A DNA stretch of 52,178 nt, from contig JAHDWK010000040.1 in the NCBI GenBank assembly GCA_023382655.1, positions 1 through 52,178 of the forward strand, in the 5' to 3' direction. Below the pieces are notes generated by a model, which did no database searches, had not been told where the DNA came from, and was given only the letters and a program-made list of their open reading frames with translations. This document shows, one piece after another, positions 16,933 through 25,037 of the stretch; the stretch's first letter is position 1, and each line of letters opens with the position of its first letter. A program made the translations under genes and the position numbers. Origin of the DNA: Anaerolineae bacterium. GTDB taxonomy: Bacteria > Chloroflexota > Anaerolineae > Promineifilales > Promineifilaceae.

Positions 16933-18606
16933 ATGACACAAAAAACAACCGGCACTCCCACCAGCACCGTAGCCCATACTGCCTCCTGGTTGCCGTTGGT
17001 GGTAATCCTGCTGGCGCAAATCCAAATGGCGTTCAATGTCAACGCCATACCTGTTTCCATTGGTCCTATTGTGGAAGAACTGGAAATACCGGCCACCAGC
17101 GTGGGTACGGCGCTCGTTTTCTATTCGCTGTTTGTGGCGGCGTTTGTCTTGTTGGGCGCGAAGCTGGGCAAGGTGTTTGGCCACCGCCTGGTGTTTCAGG
17201 TGACGGCACTGGCGCATGGCGCGGCGATGGCGGTGATGGCGTTGAGTAACAGCGCCGCCGGCATGAATCTGGCGCAGGCGATGGCTGGGTTGGCGGCAGC
17301 GGCGTTGGTGCCCACGCTGGTGGTGCTGATCGCGGCCAATTACCGGGAGAAACAACAGGCGCAGGCGTTGGGCATCATGGCGGGTACACCGGCTATCTCC
17401 GGGGCGCTGGCTTTTTTCATTGCTGGTCTGTTAGGGACCCTGGTGAGCTGGCGTCTTTCGTTTGGCATTCTTAGTGTTCTCTCTATCATCGTTTTTATCC
17501 TCAGCTTTCGTTTGCAGCCGATTCCTCGCCAATCTGGGGTGAAAATTGATTTTGTGGGCGTAGTGCTGGCGGCGTTAGCTATCATGCTCATTTCACTGGG
17601 GTTCAATAACTTGAATGCCTGGGGGATCACGGTGGCTAAACCGGCGGCGCCCTTTGACCTGTTAGGGTTGTCGCCCGCGCCGTTTATGATAATTGTGGGG
17701 CTGGTGCTGGTGCAGGCTTTTTTCGCCTGGGCGCACCGGCGGGTGGAGAAGAAGAAAACGCCCCTGCTGGCATTAGAGGTGTTGGAATCACGAGAGGAGC
17801 GGGCGAACATTGCGGCGCTGTTGGTCATCGGAGCGTTGGGGCCGGCCGTGAACTTCCTGATTCCGCTCTACATTCAGATTGTGCAAAACCAGAATTCGCT
17901 GTTCACGGCCGTGACCGTCATCCCCTACACCCTGGCTATTGCTACCGCCGCCATCCTCATCGTCCGTTTCTTTGATCGGCTGTCGCCCCGTCAGATCGCC
18001 GTCATTGGCTTTGTGACCGTGTCCAGTGGCCTGGCGCTGTTGGCGGTAACTATTAACAATGAATGGACAACACCTGTTGTTATTTTTAGCCTGATCGTCA
18101 TAGGGCTGGGCGAAGGTTCCTTGCTGACTCTATTGTTCAACGTGATGGTTTCTGCTTCGCCGAAGGAGTTGGCCGGTGACGTGGGGGCGCTGCGCGGCGT
18201 GGCGAACAACCTTTCCACGGCGTTGGGCACTGCCTTTGCCGGGGTGGTGGCGGTGAGCCTGCTCAGCGCCATTGTCTTGAGCAACCTGGGTCAATCCAAC
18301 ATCCCCGATTCCCTGAAAGTGCAGGTGAATCTGGATAACGTCAACTTCATCACCAACGATCAGCTAGAGACGGTGCTGGGGGAAACTACCGCCACACCGG
18401 AGCAAGTGGCTGAGGCGGTACGCATCAATGAGAGCGCACGCCTGCGCGCCCTGAAAGAATCCTTTCTGATTCTGGCCGGCATCGCGCTGTTGGCGCTGGT
18501 ACCGGCAATGGGGTTGCCCCGTTACACGCCCGGTGAAGTACCGGGTGGCCTGCCGCCGGAAAAGGAACGGCGGGGCAAAAAGAAAGCGGCTACGGCCGTA
18601 AAATGA
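16933..18606 (+). CDS. MFS transporter, DHA2-like
   Basis: This 557-residue inner-membrane protein has about 14 hydrophobic helices, the size of drug:H+ antiporter-2 exporters. The N-terminal half includes VFYSLFVAAFVLLGAKLGKVFGHR (motif A-like G.L....G.R) and WRLSFGILSVLSIIVF, typical of the helix 6 end. A C-terminal cytosolic or extracellular segment of about 60 residues precedes the last helix (VNFITNDQLETVLGETTATPEQVAEA). The C-terminus is basic and Gly-rich. Ribosome site is weak. It is likely an efflux pump of unknown substrate. No regulator is adjacent. Confidence 0.82.
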   Translation: MTQKTTGTPTSTVAHTASWLPLVVILLAQIQMAFNVNAIPVSIGPIVEELEIPATSVGTALVFYSLFVAAFVLLGAKLGKVFGHRLVFQVTALAHGAAMAVMALSNSAAGMNLAQAMAGLAAAALVPTLVVLIAANYREKQQAQALGIMAGTPAISGALAFFIAGLLGTLVSWRLSFGILSVLSIIVFILSFRLQPIPRQSGVKIDFVGVVLAALAIMLISLGFNNLNAWGITVAKPAAPFDLLGLSPAPFMIIVGLVLVQAFFAWAHRRVEKKKTPLLALEVLESREERANIAALLVIGALGPAVNFLIPLYIQIVQNQNSLFTAVTVIPYTLAIATAAILIVRFFDRLSPRQIAVIGFVTVSSGLALLAVTINNEWTTPVVIFSLIVIGLGEGSLLTLLFNVMVSASPKELAGDVGALRGVANNLSTALGTAFAGVVAVSLLSAIVLSNLGQSNIPDSLKVQVNLDNVNFITNDQLETVLGETTATPEQVAEAVRINESARLRALKESFLILAGIALLALVPAMGLPRYTPGEVPGGLPPEKERRGKKKAATAVK

Positions 18607-18607
18607 T

Positions 18608-18643
18608 TTTGTAGTAAGGGCTGACCGATGCCGTTGCTACAAA
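18608..18643. repeat. REP-like inverted repeat, short form
   Basis: TTTGTAGTAA (18608-18617) pairs with TTGCTACAAA (18634-18643) at 9 of 10 positions. It shares the TTTGTAGT arm with the repeat at 15110. It lies 2 bases after the MFS stop and before the SHOCT gene. Confidence 0.6.
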
Positions 18644-18662
18644 CCCAATGAGGAGATAAAAA

Positions 18663-19124
18663 ATGAGACGACGAGGCCCTATTGGCGGTAGAGCAATGCG
18701 GCGCACGGTGCGCCGCGCCCGGCGGCGGCGGATACGGATGCGACGCAGACGCATGATGTTGGTGGGGGGGATGGTGGCCATTGCTGTGGCCGGCACTTCT
18801 TCGGCCATCAAAATGAGCCAGCAAGACGCGCAGCGCATTGAAGAGCACACCGGTCAGAAACCTGAAGATTTGACCGAAGAGCAGTTTGAACAGGCGCTGA
18901 CTGATCTGGAAATTGACACAGATGAGTTGACCGATGCAGAAGTAGCGGCGATTGAAGCGGCCGATGCGGAACCGGCGGCTACGGCCACAGCGCCATCCCC
19001 GGCTGCACCGACGCCCCCAGCCGACTATATCACCCAACTCGAACGGCTAGGGGCCTTGCGCGATCAGGGCATTCTCACAAACGAAGAGTTTGAGGCAAAG
19101 AAGAAACAGATTTTGGGGATGTAG
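18663..19124 (+). CDS. SHOCT-domain membrane protein
   Basis: This 153-residue protein has an extremely Arg-rich cytosolic N-terminus (1-30), one transmembrane helix (31-49) and an acidic middle (DLTEEQFEQALTDLEIDTDELTDAE). An Ala/Pro/Thr linker follows, then a C-terminal SHOCT domain (about 122-153) with LERLGALRDQGILTNEEFEAKKKQIL. SHOCT domains are short C-terminal helical modules thought to mediate oligomerisation. GAGGAGA lies 6 bases before the ATG. Function unknown. Confidence 0.8.
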   Translation: MRRRGPIGGRAMRRTVRRARRRRIRMRRRRMMLVGGMVAIAVAGTSSAIKMSQQDAQRIEEHTGQKPEDLTEEQFEQALTDLEIDTDELTDAEVAAIEAADAEPAATATAPSPAAPTPPADYITQLERLGALRDQGILTNEEFEAKKKQILGM

Positions 19125-19135
19125 CGCGACACGTA

Positions 19136-19176
19136 ATGCGTGATGCGTGACCAGAGAAGTTTCACGCATCACGTAT
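19136..19176. repeat. Inverted repeat of GTGATGCGTGA type
   Basis: The 15-base arms 19136-19150 and 19162-19176 pair with one mismatch around an 11-base loop. It lies just past the SHOCT stop and may serve as its terminator, but there is no T run. The words ATGCGTGA/CGTATCACG relate it to the CGTAATCCGTGA repeats at 20979, 21949 and 52031. Confidence 0.55.
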
Positions 19177-19217
19177 CACGAATTATTAACCCACTGAACC
19201 CCAGGAACCGAAAAATT

Positions 19218-20990
19218 ATGATGGTATATTTTATGCGTATGTCTTTTTGGGTTGGTTTGCTGTTGATTATCCTGGCCGGTTGTGCATCACCACCGCCAAC
19301 CAGCGCCCCGCCCGACACGCCGACTGCACAGCCTATTGACGTGCCTACGGCCGTACCCACAATTCCCCCCGCCGTTGCATACAATCTGGGCGAAGTCACC
19401 ATCGTCCAGGAACGGTTCCCCGAAGATAGCCGCTTCCGCAACATGCCGGTGCAGTTGAACGGGATTATCGCCGTGCCGCCGGACGGGGACGGGCCATATC
19501 CGGTGGTGCTGATCATTCACGGTACGCACCCTGGCTGCCCGGTAAACGATATGGGCGTAGATGTCTGGCCGTGTGCGCCCGAAGATGAACAGCCCAATTA
19601 CCAGGGCTTTGATTACCTGATCAGCCATCTGGCGGCGCAGGGATATGTGGCGCTCTCCATCAACGCCAACGCGGAGAACACCTTTGGTTTTGGCGAAGGG
19701 GCACCCGGCGAACGGTTAGAGCAGATCTTTGAATTGCACATGAACGCGCTGGTGGCGGCGGCCAATGGGGGTGAAAATGGGTTTGGCGTGGAGTTGGACG
19801 GCCGTGCCGACCTGAACAATCTTATCTTTTTCGGCCACTCGCGCGGCGGCGAGGCCATTGACTGGCTGGCGCACGAGGGCGGGCTGACCGCCCCCGACGC
19901 CGCCGAACGCTACGGCTACGGGCCGGTGAAGGGGTTGCTGATGATCGCCCCCGCGCCTACGTTTACCTTGCCTGATGGTTCTGATGTGCCGCTGGCGATC
20001 ATTTTGCCCGCCTGTGACGGCGATGTGATCGGCCAGGAGGGGCACTATTTTTATGAAGGCGCACGACAAAACGCGGCACAGCAGGAATGGGCCACCTCGG
20101 CCTGGCTGGAGCAGGCTAATCACAACTACTTCAATTCTATCCTGGCCGCCGACTTCTTGCGGCTTGATGACCGGCTCGACTGCGAGACACGCCTGAGCAA
20201 AGAAACGCAGCGCACTTTCCTGGCCGATTATGCCAGTGACTTCCTGACCATCATTTTCAGTGACGATCCGCAGAGGGTGACGGCGGCCTGGGCGCGGCTA
20301 GGGTTGGATGCGCAATCACCCGCCCCAAATACGTTGTTTGGCTTACCGGCGCGGGTCTCGGTATTGGCTCCGGCAGCCAACCGGCAAACGCTGTTCGTCC
20401 CGGCCAGCGCCGACGAGTTAACCACCAATCTGGCGGGCGGCGCGGTCACGGCCGAGGGCGTCACCACCTTTTTCTGTGAAGCTGGTTTTTACACGCCGAC
20501 GACAAAACCGGGCAGCGAACCGTGCCGCCGGGTGAATGTGACCATTCCGGGCAATCCGGCGCTGGTGGTGGTTTCCTGGGAGCAGCCGGGCGGGGCGCTG
20601 CGTTTTGCTCTGCCCGCAGAAGCCGGTGACTTGAGCGACTACACCACCATCAGCCTGCGCACGGCAGTTGACCCGCTCTCCCCCTTAAATGAAGCTGGTG
20701 AATCTCAGGCATTCAGTGTGCAGTTGACGGATAGGACGGGGGCAACGGCCGTCGCCGCCACCCGCCCTGATGAACCGGCGTTGGCCTTCCCCCCAGGACA
20801 GGCAGAGGAAGATTCAATCTTTGATGAACTGTTTACCGGGCGCGCCCCCCTGACCACCATCCGGCTGCCCCTGAGCGATTTTGCCGGAGTAGACCTGAGC
20901 CAGATCACCGAGATTGCCCTGCTGTTTGACCAGACGGACAGCGGTTCGCTTTTTATGGGGGATGTGGAGTTTGTGGCTCGTAATCCGTGA
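19218..20990 (+). CDS. Alpha/beta-hydrolase lipoprotein
   Basis: This 590-residue exported protein has lipobox LAGC (lipid Cys 22) and a Pro/Thr linker. An alpha/beta-hydrolase core follows, with PVVLIIHGTHPGCP (oxyanion loop H101-G102), nucleophile S208 in FFGHSRGGEA, and acid/His candidates near ILPACDGDV and EQANHNYFNS. The C-terminal third (about 400-590) is a beta-rich, carbohydrate-binding-like domain ending DLSQITEIALLFDQTDSGSLFMGDVEF. It likely acts outside the membrane as an esterase or acyl hydrolase; substrate unknown. The start at 19218 (ATGATG, AGGA upstream) gives a proper signal peptide; the frame back to 19140 starts inside a repeat. Confidence 0.8.
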   Translation: MMVYFMRMSFWVGLLLIILAGCASPPPTSAPPDTPTAQPIDVPTAVPTIPPAVAYNLGEVTIVQERFPEDSRFRNMPVQLNGIIAVPPDGDGPYPVVLIIHGTHPGCPVNDMGVDVWPCAPEDEQPNYQGFDYLISHLAAQGYVALSINANAENTFGFGEGAPGERLEQIFELHMNALVAAANGGENGFGVELDGRADLNNLIFFGHSRGGEAIDWLAHEGGLTAPDAAERYGYGPVKGLLMIAPAPTFTLPDGSDVPLAIILPACDGDVIGQEGHYFYEGARQNAAQQEWATSAWLEQANHNYFNSILAADFLRLDDRLDCETRLSKETQRTFLADYASDFLTIIFSDDPQRVTAAWARLGLDAQSPAPNTLFGLPARVSVLAPAANRQTLFVPASADELTTNLAGGAVTAEGVTTFFCEAGFYTPTTKPGSEPCRRVNVTIPGNPALVVVSWEQPGGALRFALPAEAGDLSDYTTISLRTAVDPLSPLNEAGESQAFSVQLTDRTGATAVAATRPDEPALAFPPGQAEEDSIFDELFTGRAPLTTIRLPLSDFAGVDLSQITEIALLFDQTDSGSLFMGDVEFVARNP

Positions 20991-21046
20991 CCTGTGAGCC
21001 GTAATTCGTAAAATCTACGGGCTTCGGACCACGGATTACGGAATAC
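20979..21046. repeat. CGTAATCCGT-family dispersed repeat
   Basis: CGTAATCCGT (20979-20988) and ACGGATTACG (21031-21040) are perfect inverted arms. Between them are CGTAATTCGTA and GGGCTTCGG words. The left arm overlaps the stop codon of the hydrolase gene. The same words occur inside recD2 and after the htrA gene. Confidence 0.65.
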
Positions 21047-21091
21047 GCCTCTCCGGTTGTCTGCCTTTTCCCCAAAACATACAATATCCCC

Positions 21092-23371
21092 ATGAGCAAC
21101 CAGGATCAGATCAGCGGCTCGGTGGAGCGGGTGACGTATTACAACGCCGAAAATGGCTACTCGGTCATTCGCCTGAAGCCGGACAACCGGGGAATGCTGC
21201 CCTTCAAATATGCCAGTGGCCGGGACGAACTGATCACGGTGGTGGGCAATTTGCCGGAGGTGCAGCCGGGAGAGTGGCTGAAGTTGACGGGGCAGTGGGG
21301 GAATCATGCGAAGCACGGCCGTCAATTCCAGGCGGAACAGTGTGAACAATCGCTGCCCGCCACCACCGAGGGCATTAAACGGTATCTGGGTTCGGGCATG
21401 ATTCGGGGCATTGGCCGGGTGATGGCGGAGCGCATTGTCAACCGCTTTGGCGCGGAAACGCTAGACGTCATTGACCATGAACCGGAGCGGCTGCTGACGG
21501 TGTTGGGCATCGGCCAGAAGCGGGTGGGGCAGATTGCCAAGGCGTGGGACGAACAGCGGGCCATTAAGGATGTGATGATTTTCCTGCAATCACATGGCGT
21601 TTCCACGACCCTGGCGACCAAAATTTACAAGAAGTATGGCGATACCTCGCTGGCGGTGGTGCAAAATACGCCGTACCAGATGGTGCGGGACATTCACGGC
21701 ATTGGCTTTAAGACGGCCGATAAGATTGCCCAGGCGTTGGGGCTGGCGGCCGATGACCCGGCGCGCATTGAGGCGGGCATTGCCTATACGCTGAACCGGA
21801 TGGCGGAGGAGGGGCATGTGTATATGCCGCAGGAGGAGCTAGAACCGGAGGCGGCGGAGATTTTGGGGGTGGAGGCGGGGAAGATTACGGCCGTGATTGA
21901 TGCGCTGGAGACGAGTGATTTTATTAAGCGAGAGACGATCTCGTATGTCGTAAACCGTGAGAAGACAACGGATTACGGATCACGGAATACGGCTCACGAA
22001 ATTAAAGAGGAGCGCGCTGTTTACCTGACGCCGTTTTATTATTCGGAAATTGGGGTGACGCAGCGGGTGAAGCGGATGATTGAACACCCTACCAGTCGGT
22101 TGGCGGAAATCCGAAGCCGGAAGTCCGAGGTGGCAAGTCCGAAGTCGGATTTCGGACTTCGGGCTTCGGACTTCGGCGTACAGTTATCACCACAGCAAAT
22201 GGAAGCGGTGCAGACGGCCGTGAGCCACAAAGTCACCATTCTCACCGGTGGCCCCGGCACGGGTAAGACCACCACGTTACGCGCGCTGCTGGACTTGCTG
22301 GATGGGCATAAATTGAGCTATGTGCTGGCTTCACCCACCGGGCGGGCGGCCAAACGGCTGGCAGAGGCGACGGGGCGCGAGGCGAAGACCATTCACCGGC
22401 TGTTGGAGTTTAAGCCGGGGGAGGGGTACGGCCGTAGCGAAGAGAATCCGATCAACGCCGATATGATCGTGATTGACGAGGCGTCCATGCTGGATTTGGT
22501 GCTGGCGAACAACCTGCTCAAAGCAATTGCCCCGGACAGCCACCTGCTGCTGGTGGGCGATATTGACCAGTTGCCCAGTGTGGGCGCGGGGGATGTGCTG
22601 GCCGATTTGATCGAGTCGGGGGTCACGGCCGTTGTCCGTCTGCAAACCATCTTCCGCCAGGCCGCCAATTCCCTCATCATCCGCAACGCCCATCACATCA
22701 ACCAAGGGCAGATGCCGGAGACACCCAAAGAGGCGCAGGACTTCTTCCTCTTTGTGGTGGAAGAAGCGGACAAAGCGGCGGAGATGCTGGTGGAGGTGGT
22801 GCAAAAACGTACCCCACTCAAATTTGGGTTTGATCCCCTGGATGACATTCAGGTGTTAGCGCCCATGTATAACGGCGCGGTGGGGGTACACAATTTGAAC
22901 CTGCTGCTGCAAGCAGCGCTCAATCCACCATCAGGCCATAAACCAGAGCGCAAACTGGGTGGTCGCCTGTTCCGCGTCGGCGACAAGGTGATGCAGACGG
23001 TGAACAATTATGACAAGAGCATTTACAACGGGGACATCGGTCGCATTACGGCCATGGACATCATCAACCAGACGTTGACGGTGAGTATTGATGGCGCGCC
23101 GGTGGTGTATGACTTTTTGGAAGCGGACGAACTGGTTCACGCCTATGCTATCTCCGTGCATAAAAGCCAGGGGGCGGAGTATCCGTGTGTGGTCATGCCG
23201 ATGCACACGCAGCATTATTTGATGTTACAGCGCAATTTGTTGTACACGGCCGTGACCCGCGCCAAAAAAGTGGTCATCCTGGTGGGCACCCGCAAAGCGA
23301 TCCACATCGCCGTACAAAACAACAAAGTCACCCAACGCCACACCGCCCTGGACTGGCGGTTACAACGGTAA
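21092..23371 (+). CDS. recD2: RecD2-like SF1 DNA helicase
   Basis: This 759-residue 5'-3' DNA helicase is of the stand-alone RecD2 type. The N-terminal OB-like part (ISGSVERVTYYNAENGYSVIRL) and helix-hairpin-helix region (about 85-260, GIGRVMAERIV, LGIGQKRV, IHGIGFKTADKIA) are followed by the helicase core. That core has Walker A GGPGTGKT (386-393), Walker B VIDEASML, GDIDQLPSVGAGDVL, and motif VI region AYAISVHKSQGAEYP with LLYTAVTRAKKVVILVG. It acts in DNA repair. Two dispersed palindromic repeats (21949-21999 and 22111-22169) lie in frame and encode residues about 286-303 and 340-360, which look like low-complexity insertions just before the core. The reading frame stays open. No recB/recC is nearby. 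Confidence 0.92.
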   Translation: MSNQDQISGSVERVTYYNAENGYSVIRLKPDNRGMLPFKYASGRDELITVVGNLPEVQPGEWLKLTGQWGNHAKHGRQFQAEQCEQSLPATTEGIKRYLGSGMIRGIGRVMAERIVNRFGAETLDVIDHEPERLLTVLGIGQKRVGQIAKAWDEQRAIKDVMIFLQSHGVSTTLATKIYKKYGDTSLAVVQNTPYQMVRDIHGIGFKTADKIAQALGLAADDPARIEAGIAYTLNRMAEEGHVYMPQEELEPEAAEILGVEAGKITAVIDALETSDFIKRETISYVVNREKTTDYGSRNTAHEIKEERAVYLTPFYYSEIGVTQRVKRMIEHPTSRLAEIRSRKSEVASPKSDFGLRASDFGVQLSPQQMEAVQTAVSHKVTILTGGPGTGKTTTLRALLDLLDGHKLSYVLASPTGRAAKRLAEATGREAKTIHRLLEFKPGEGYGRSEENPINADMIVIDEASMLDLVLANNLLKAIAPDSHLLLVGDIDQLPSVGAGDVLADLIESGVTAVVRLQTIFRQAANSLIIRNAHHINQGQMPETPKEAQDFFLFVVEEADKAAEMLVEVVQKRTPLKFGFDPLDDIQVLAPMYNGAVGVHNLNLLLQAALNPPSGHKPERKLGGRLFRVGDKVMQTVNNYDKSIYNGDIGRITAMDIINQTLTVSIDGAPVVYDFLEADELVHAYAISVHKSQGAEYPCVVMPMHTQHYLMLQRNLLYTAVTRAKKVVILVGTRKAIHIAVQNNKVTQRHTALDWRLQR
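21949..21999 (+). repeat. CGTAATCCGT-family repeat inside recD2
   Basis: The stretch contains ACGGATTACGGATCACGG and AATACGGCTCACG. These words are shared, partly in reverse complement, with the intergenic copy at 20979-21046. It is translated as about NREKTTDYGSRNTAHEI, a sequence unlike RecD2 homologues. Confidence 0.65.
22111..22169 (+). repeat. Nested palindromic repeat inside recD2
   Basis: CCGAAGCCGGAAGTCCGA (22111-22128) pairs with TCGGACTTCGGGCTTCGG (22152-22169) at 17 of 18 positions. A second inverted pair, AAGTCCGAA/TTCGGACTT, lies at 22135-22159. It is translated as about RSRKSEVASPKSDFGLRASDFG, directly before the helicase core (LSPQQMEAV). Confidence 0.8.
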
Positions 23372-23385
23372 AAAACCATGTTACA

Positions 23386-25020
23386 ATGAAACCCTTTTCA
23401 CAACTAAAACTAAAAAGCATACTGCCCTGGCTATTGTTGTTTCTGGTGCTGATGAGTTTGCCTTATCTGGTGGCCTGGCTGGGGCCGCCGCCAGGCAAGG
23501 TGTTTGTGGGCACGTTTGTCAACGCGGATGATCTGTCTACCTATCTGGCAGCAATCCGGCAGGGGGGCGACGGCCGTTGGCTCTACCACTTCTCTTTTTC
23601 CCCTGAACCCTGGCAGCCTAAATTGATGCTGCTGCCGTATTTGCTGCTGGGCAAAATCGCTGCGGTTTTCGGGGGGAGCGGCCTGTTTTGGTTTCATCTG
23701 CTGCGGGTCACGGCCGTGCTTTTCACCCTGTTTATCTTCCTGTTCTGGGTACGTACCCTGTTCCCTGGTCGGGCCAGGCTGCAATTCACTGCCTGGTTCC
23801 TCATTGTCTACGGGTCGGGTATTGGCTGGCTGGTGGCGATTGTGCGGTTGGCGGAACGAGTGCCCGGTGGCCTGCCCGACCTGGGTGGGCCAGAATGGTC
23901 GGTTTTTATGGCGCTGTTTCATACGCCCCACTTTGCGCTAGGGGTAGGGCTGGAAGTTCTGCTCTTTATTTGTGTTTTGAAGATGAGTGCGCCGAACGGC
24001 CGTGAGCGCAGTTTCTATTGGGCTATTACCGGGAGCATGGTGGGCGTAGTTTCCGGGCTGACCTACGTGTATCACCTGCCCGTCACCGGGCTGGTGATTG
24101 GGTGCTATTTGCTGGCGCTGGCCTGGCAGCAGCGGCGCATCCCCTGGCGAGTCTGGGGCTATGGCCTGCTTATTTTGCTGCCATTGGCGCTGCTGTTGAT
24201 TTATTATGCCCTCCTGACCAACCAGGACCCTTATTTTGCCGCCTATACACAACAAGAACATGTCATTCCGCCGCCGCCGCCGCTGGCAGCCCTCATCGGT
24301 ATCGGCTTTTTAGGGCTGATGGCGCTGGCGGGTATTCGCACCTGGTTTCGGGCGCAACTTACCTGGCTGGTTCCGTTGTGGGTGGCGGCCAATTTACTGT
24401 TGCTCTATCTGCCCATCGTTCAATTTTCGGGGCGGTTTGCGTTGGGCATGATGATTCCCATCGCCACCTTAGCCGCCTGGGGATTGGAGGAAGTGATATT
24501 ACCGGGGTTGGCGAAACGGCCGTTTTACACCCGTTTCTCCCACTGGACGCCCACACCGTATGCCACCCTGCGCCGGGTTTTTTTCTTTCTGGTTGTGCCC
24601 AGCACCATTATTTTGTCGCTGTTGGTGACGAAGACGGCTGTAGACGCCCAGGATTTCCCCACCTACTTACCGGCAGCGGAAATAACAGCCGCGCACTGGC
24701 TGGCGCAGCAAGCAGCACCAGACGACTTGGTGCTGGCCTATTACCCGATGGGCAACTATCTGCCGCGGGCGTTGCCGGGCAAGGTGTTTTTAGGCCAGCT
24801 AGACTACACCACCGACCTGGAAACCAAAGTAGCCCAGGTCGAACAGTTTTGGCAGCCTGAAACCAATCTGGCCTGGCGGCAGGCATTGATTGAAGCGTGG
24901 GATATAGATTATATTTATGCCGGGCAGTATGAGGCGATGGTGGGCGACACGGCCGTGCCTGTCCCCGGCGAAGTTGTCTATAACCAGAATGGCGTCATTA
25001 TTTACCGCGTAACTCGCTAA
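23386..25020 (+). CDS. Polytopic membrane protein, GT-C-like
   Basis: This 544-residue inner-membrane protein has about ten to eleven hydrophobic helices. An early extracytoplasmic loop carries GTFVNADDLSTYLAAIRQG, reminiscent of the acidic first loop of GT-C glycosyltransferases and of uncharacterised Chloroflexota membrane proteins. The C-terminal globular part (from about 440) has ITAAHWLAQQAAPDDLVLAYYPMGNYLP and DIDYIYAGQYEAM, similar to the soluble tail of mannosyltransferase-like proteins. Enzyme activity is inferred only from topology. The ATG at 23386 follows recD2 by 14 bases without a clear ribosome site. The frame upstream overlaps recD2 and is not used. The next gene starts 17 bases after its stop. 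Confidence 0.72.
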   Translation: MKPFSQLKLKSILPWLLLFLVLMSLPYLVAWLGPPPGKVFVGTFVNADDLSTYLAAIRQGGDGRWLYHFSFSPEPWQPKLMLLPYLLLGKIAAVFGGSGLFWFHLLRVTAVLFTLFIFLFWVRTLFPGRARLQFTAWFLIVYGSGIGWLVAIVRLAERVPGGLPDLGGPEWSVFMALFHTPHFALGVGLEVLLFICVLKMSAPNGRERSFYWAITGSMVGVVSGLTYVYHLPVTGLVIGCYLLALAWQQRRIPWRVWGYGLLILLPLALLLIYYALLTNQDPYFAAYTQQEHVIPPPPPLAALIGIGFLGLMALAGIRTWFRAQLTWLVPLWVAANLLLLYLPIVQFSGRFALGMMIPIATLAAWGLEEVILPGLAKRPFYTRFSHWTPTPYATLRRVFFFLVVPSTIILSLLVTKTAVDAQDFPTYLPAAEITAAHWLAQQAAPDDLVLAYYPMGNYLPRALPGKVFLGQLDYTTDLETKVAQVEQFWQPETNLAWRQALIEAWDIDYIYAGQYEAMVGDTAVPVPGEVVYNQNGVIIYRVTR

Positions 25021-25037
25021 GTTGAACAGGAGTGTCT

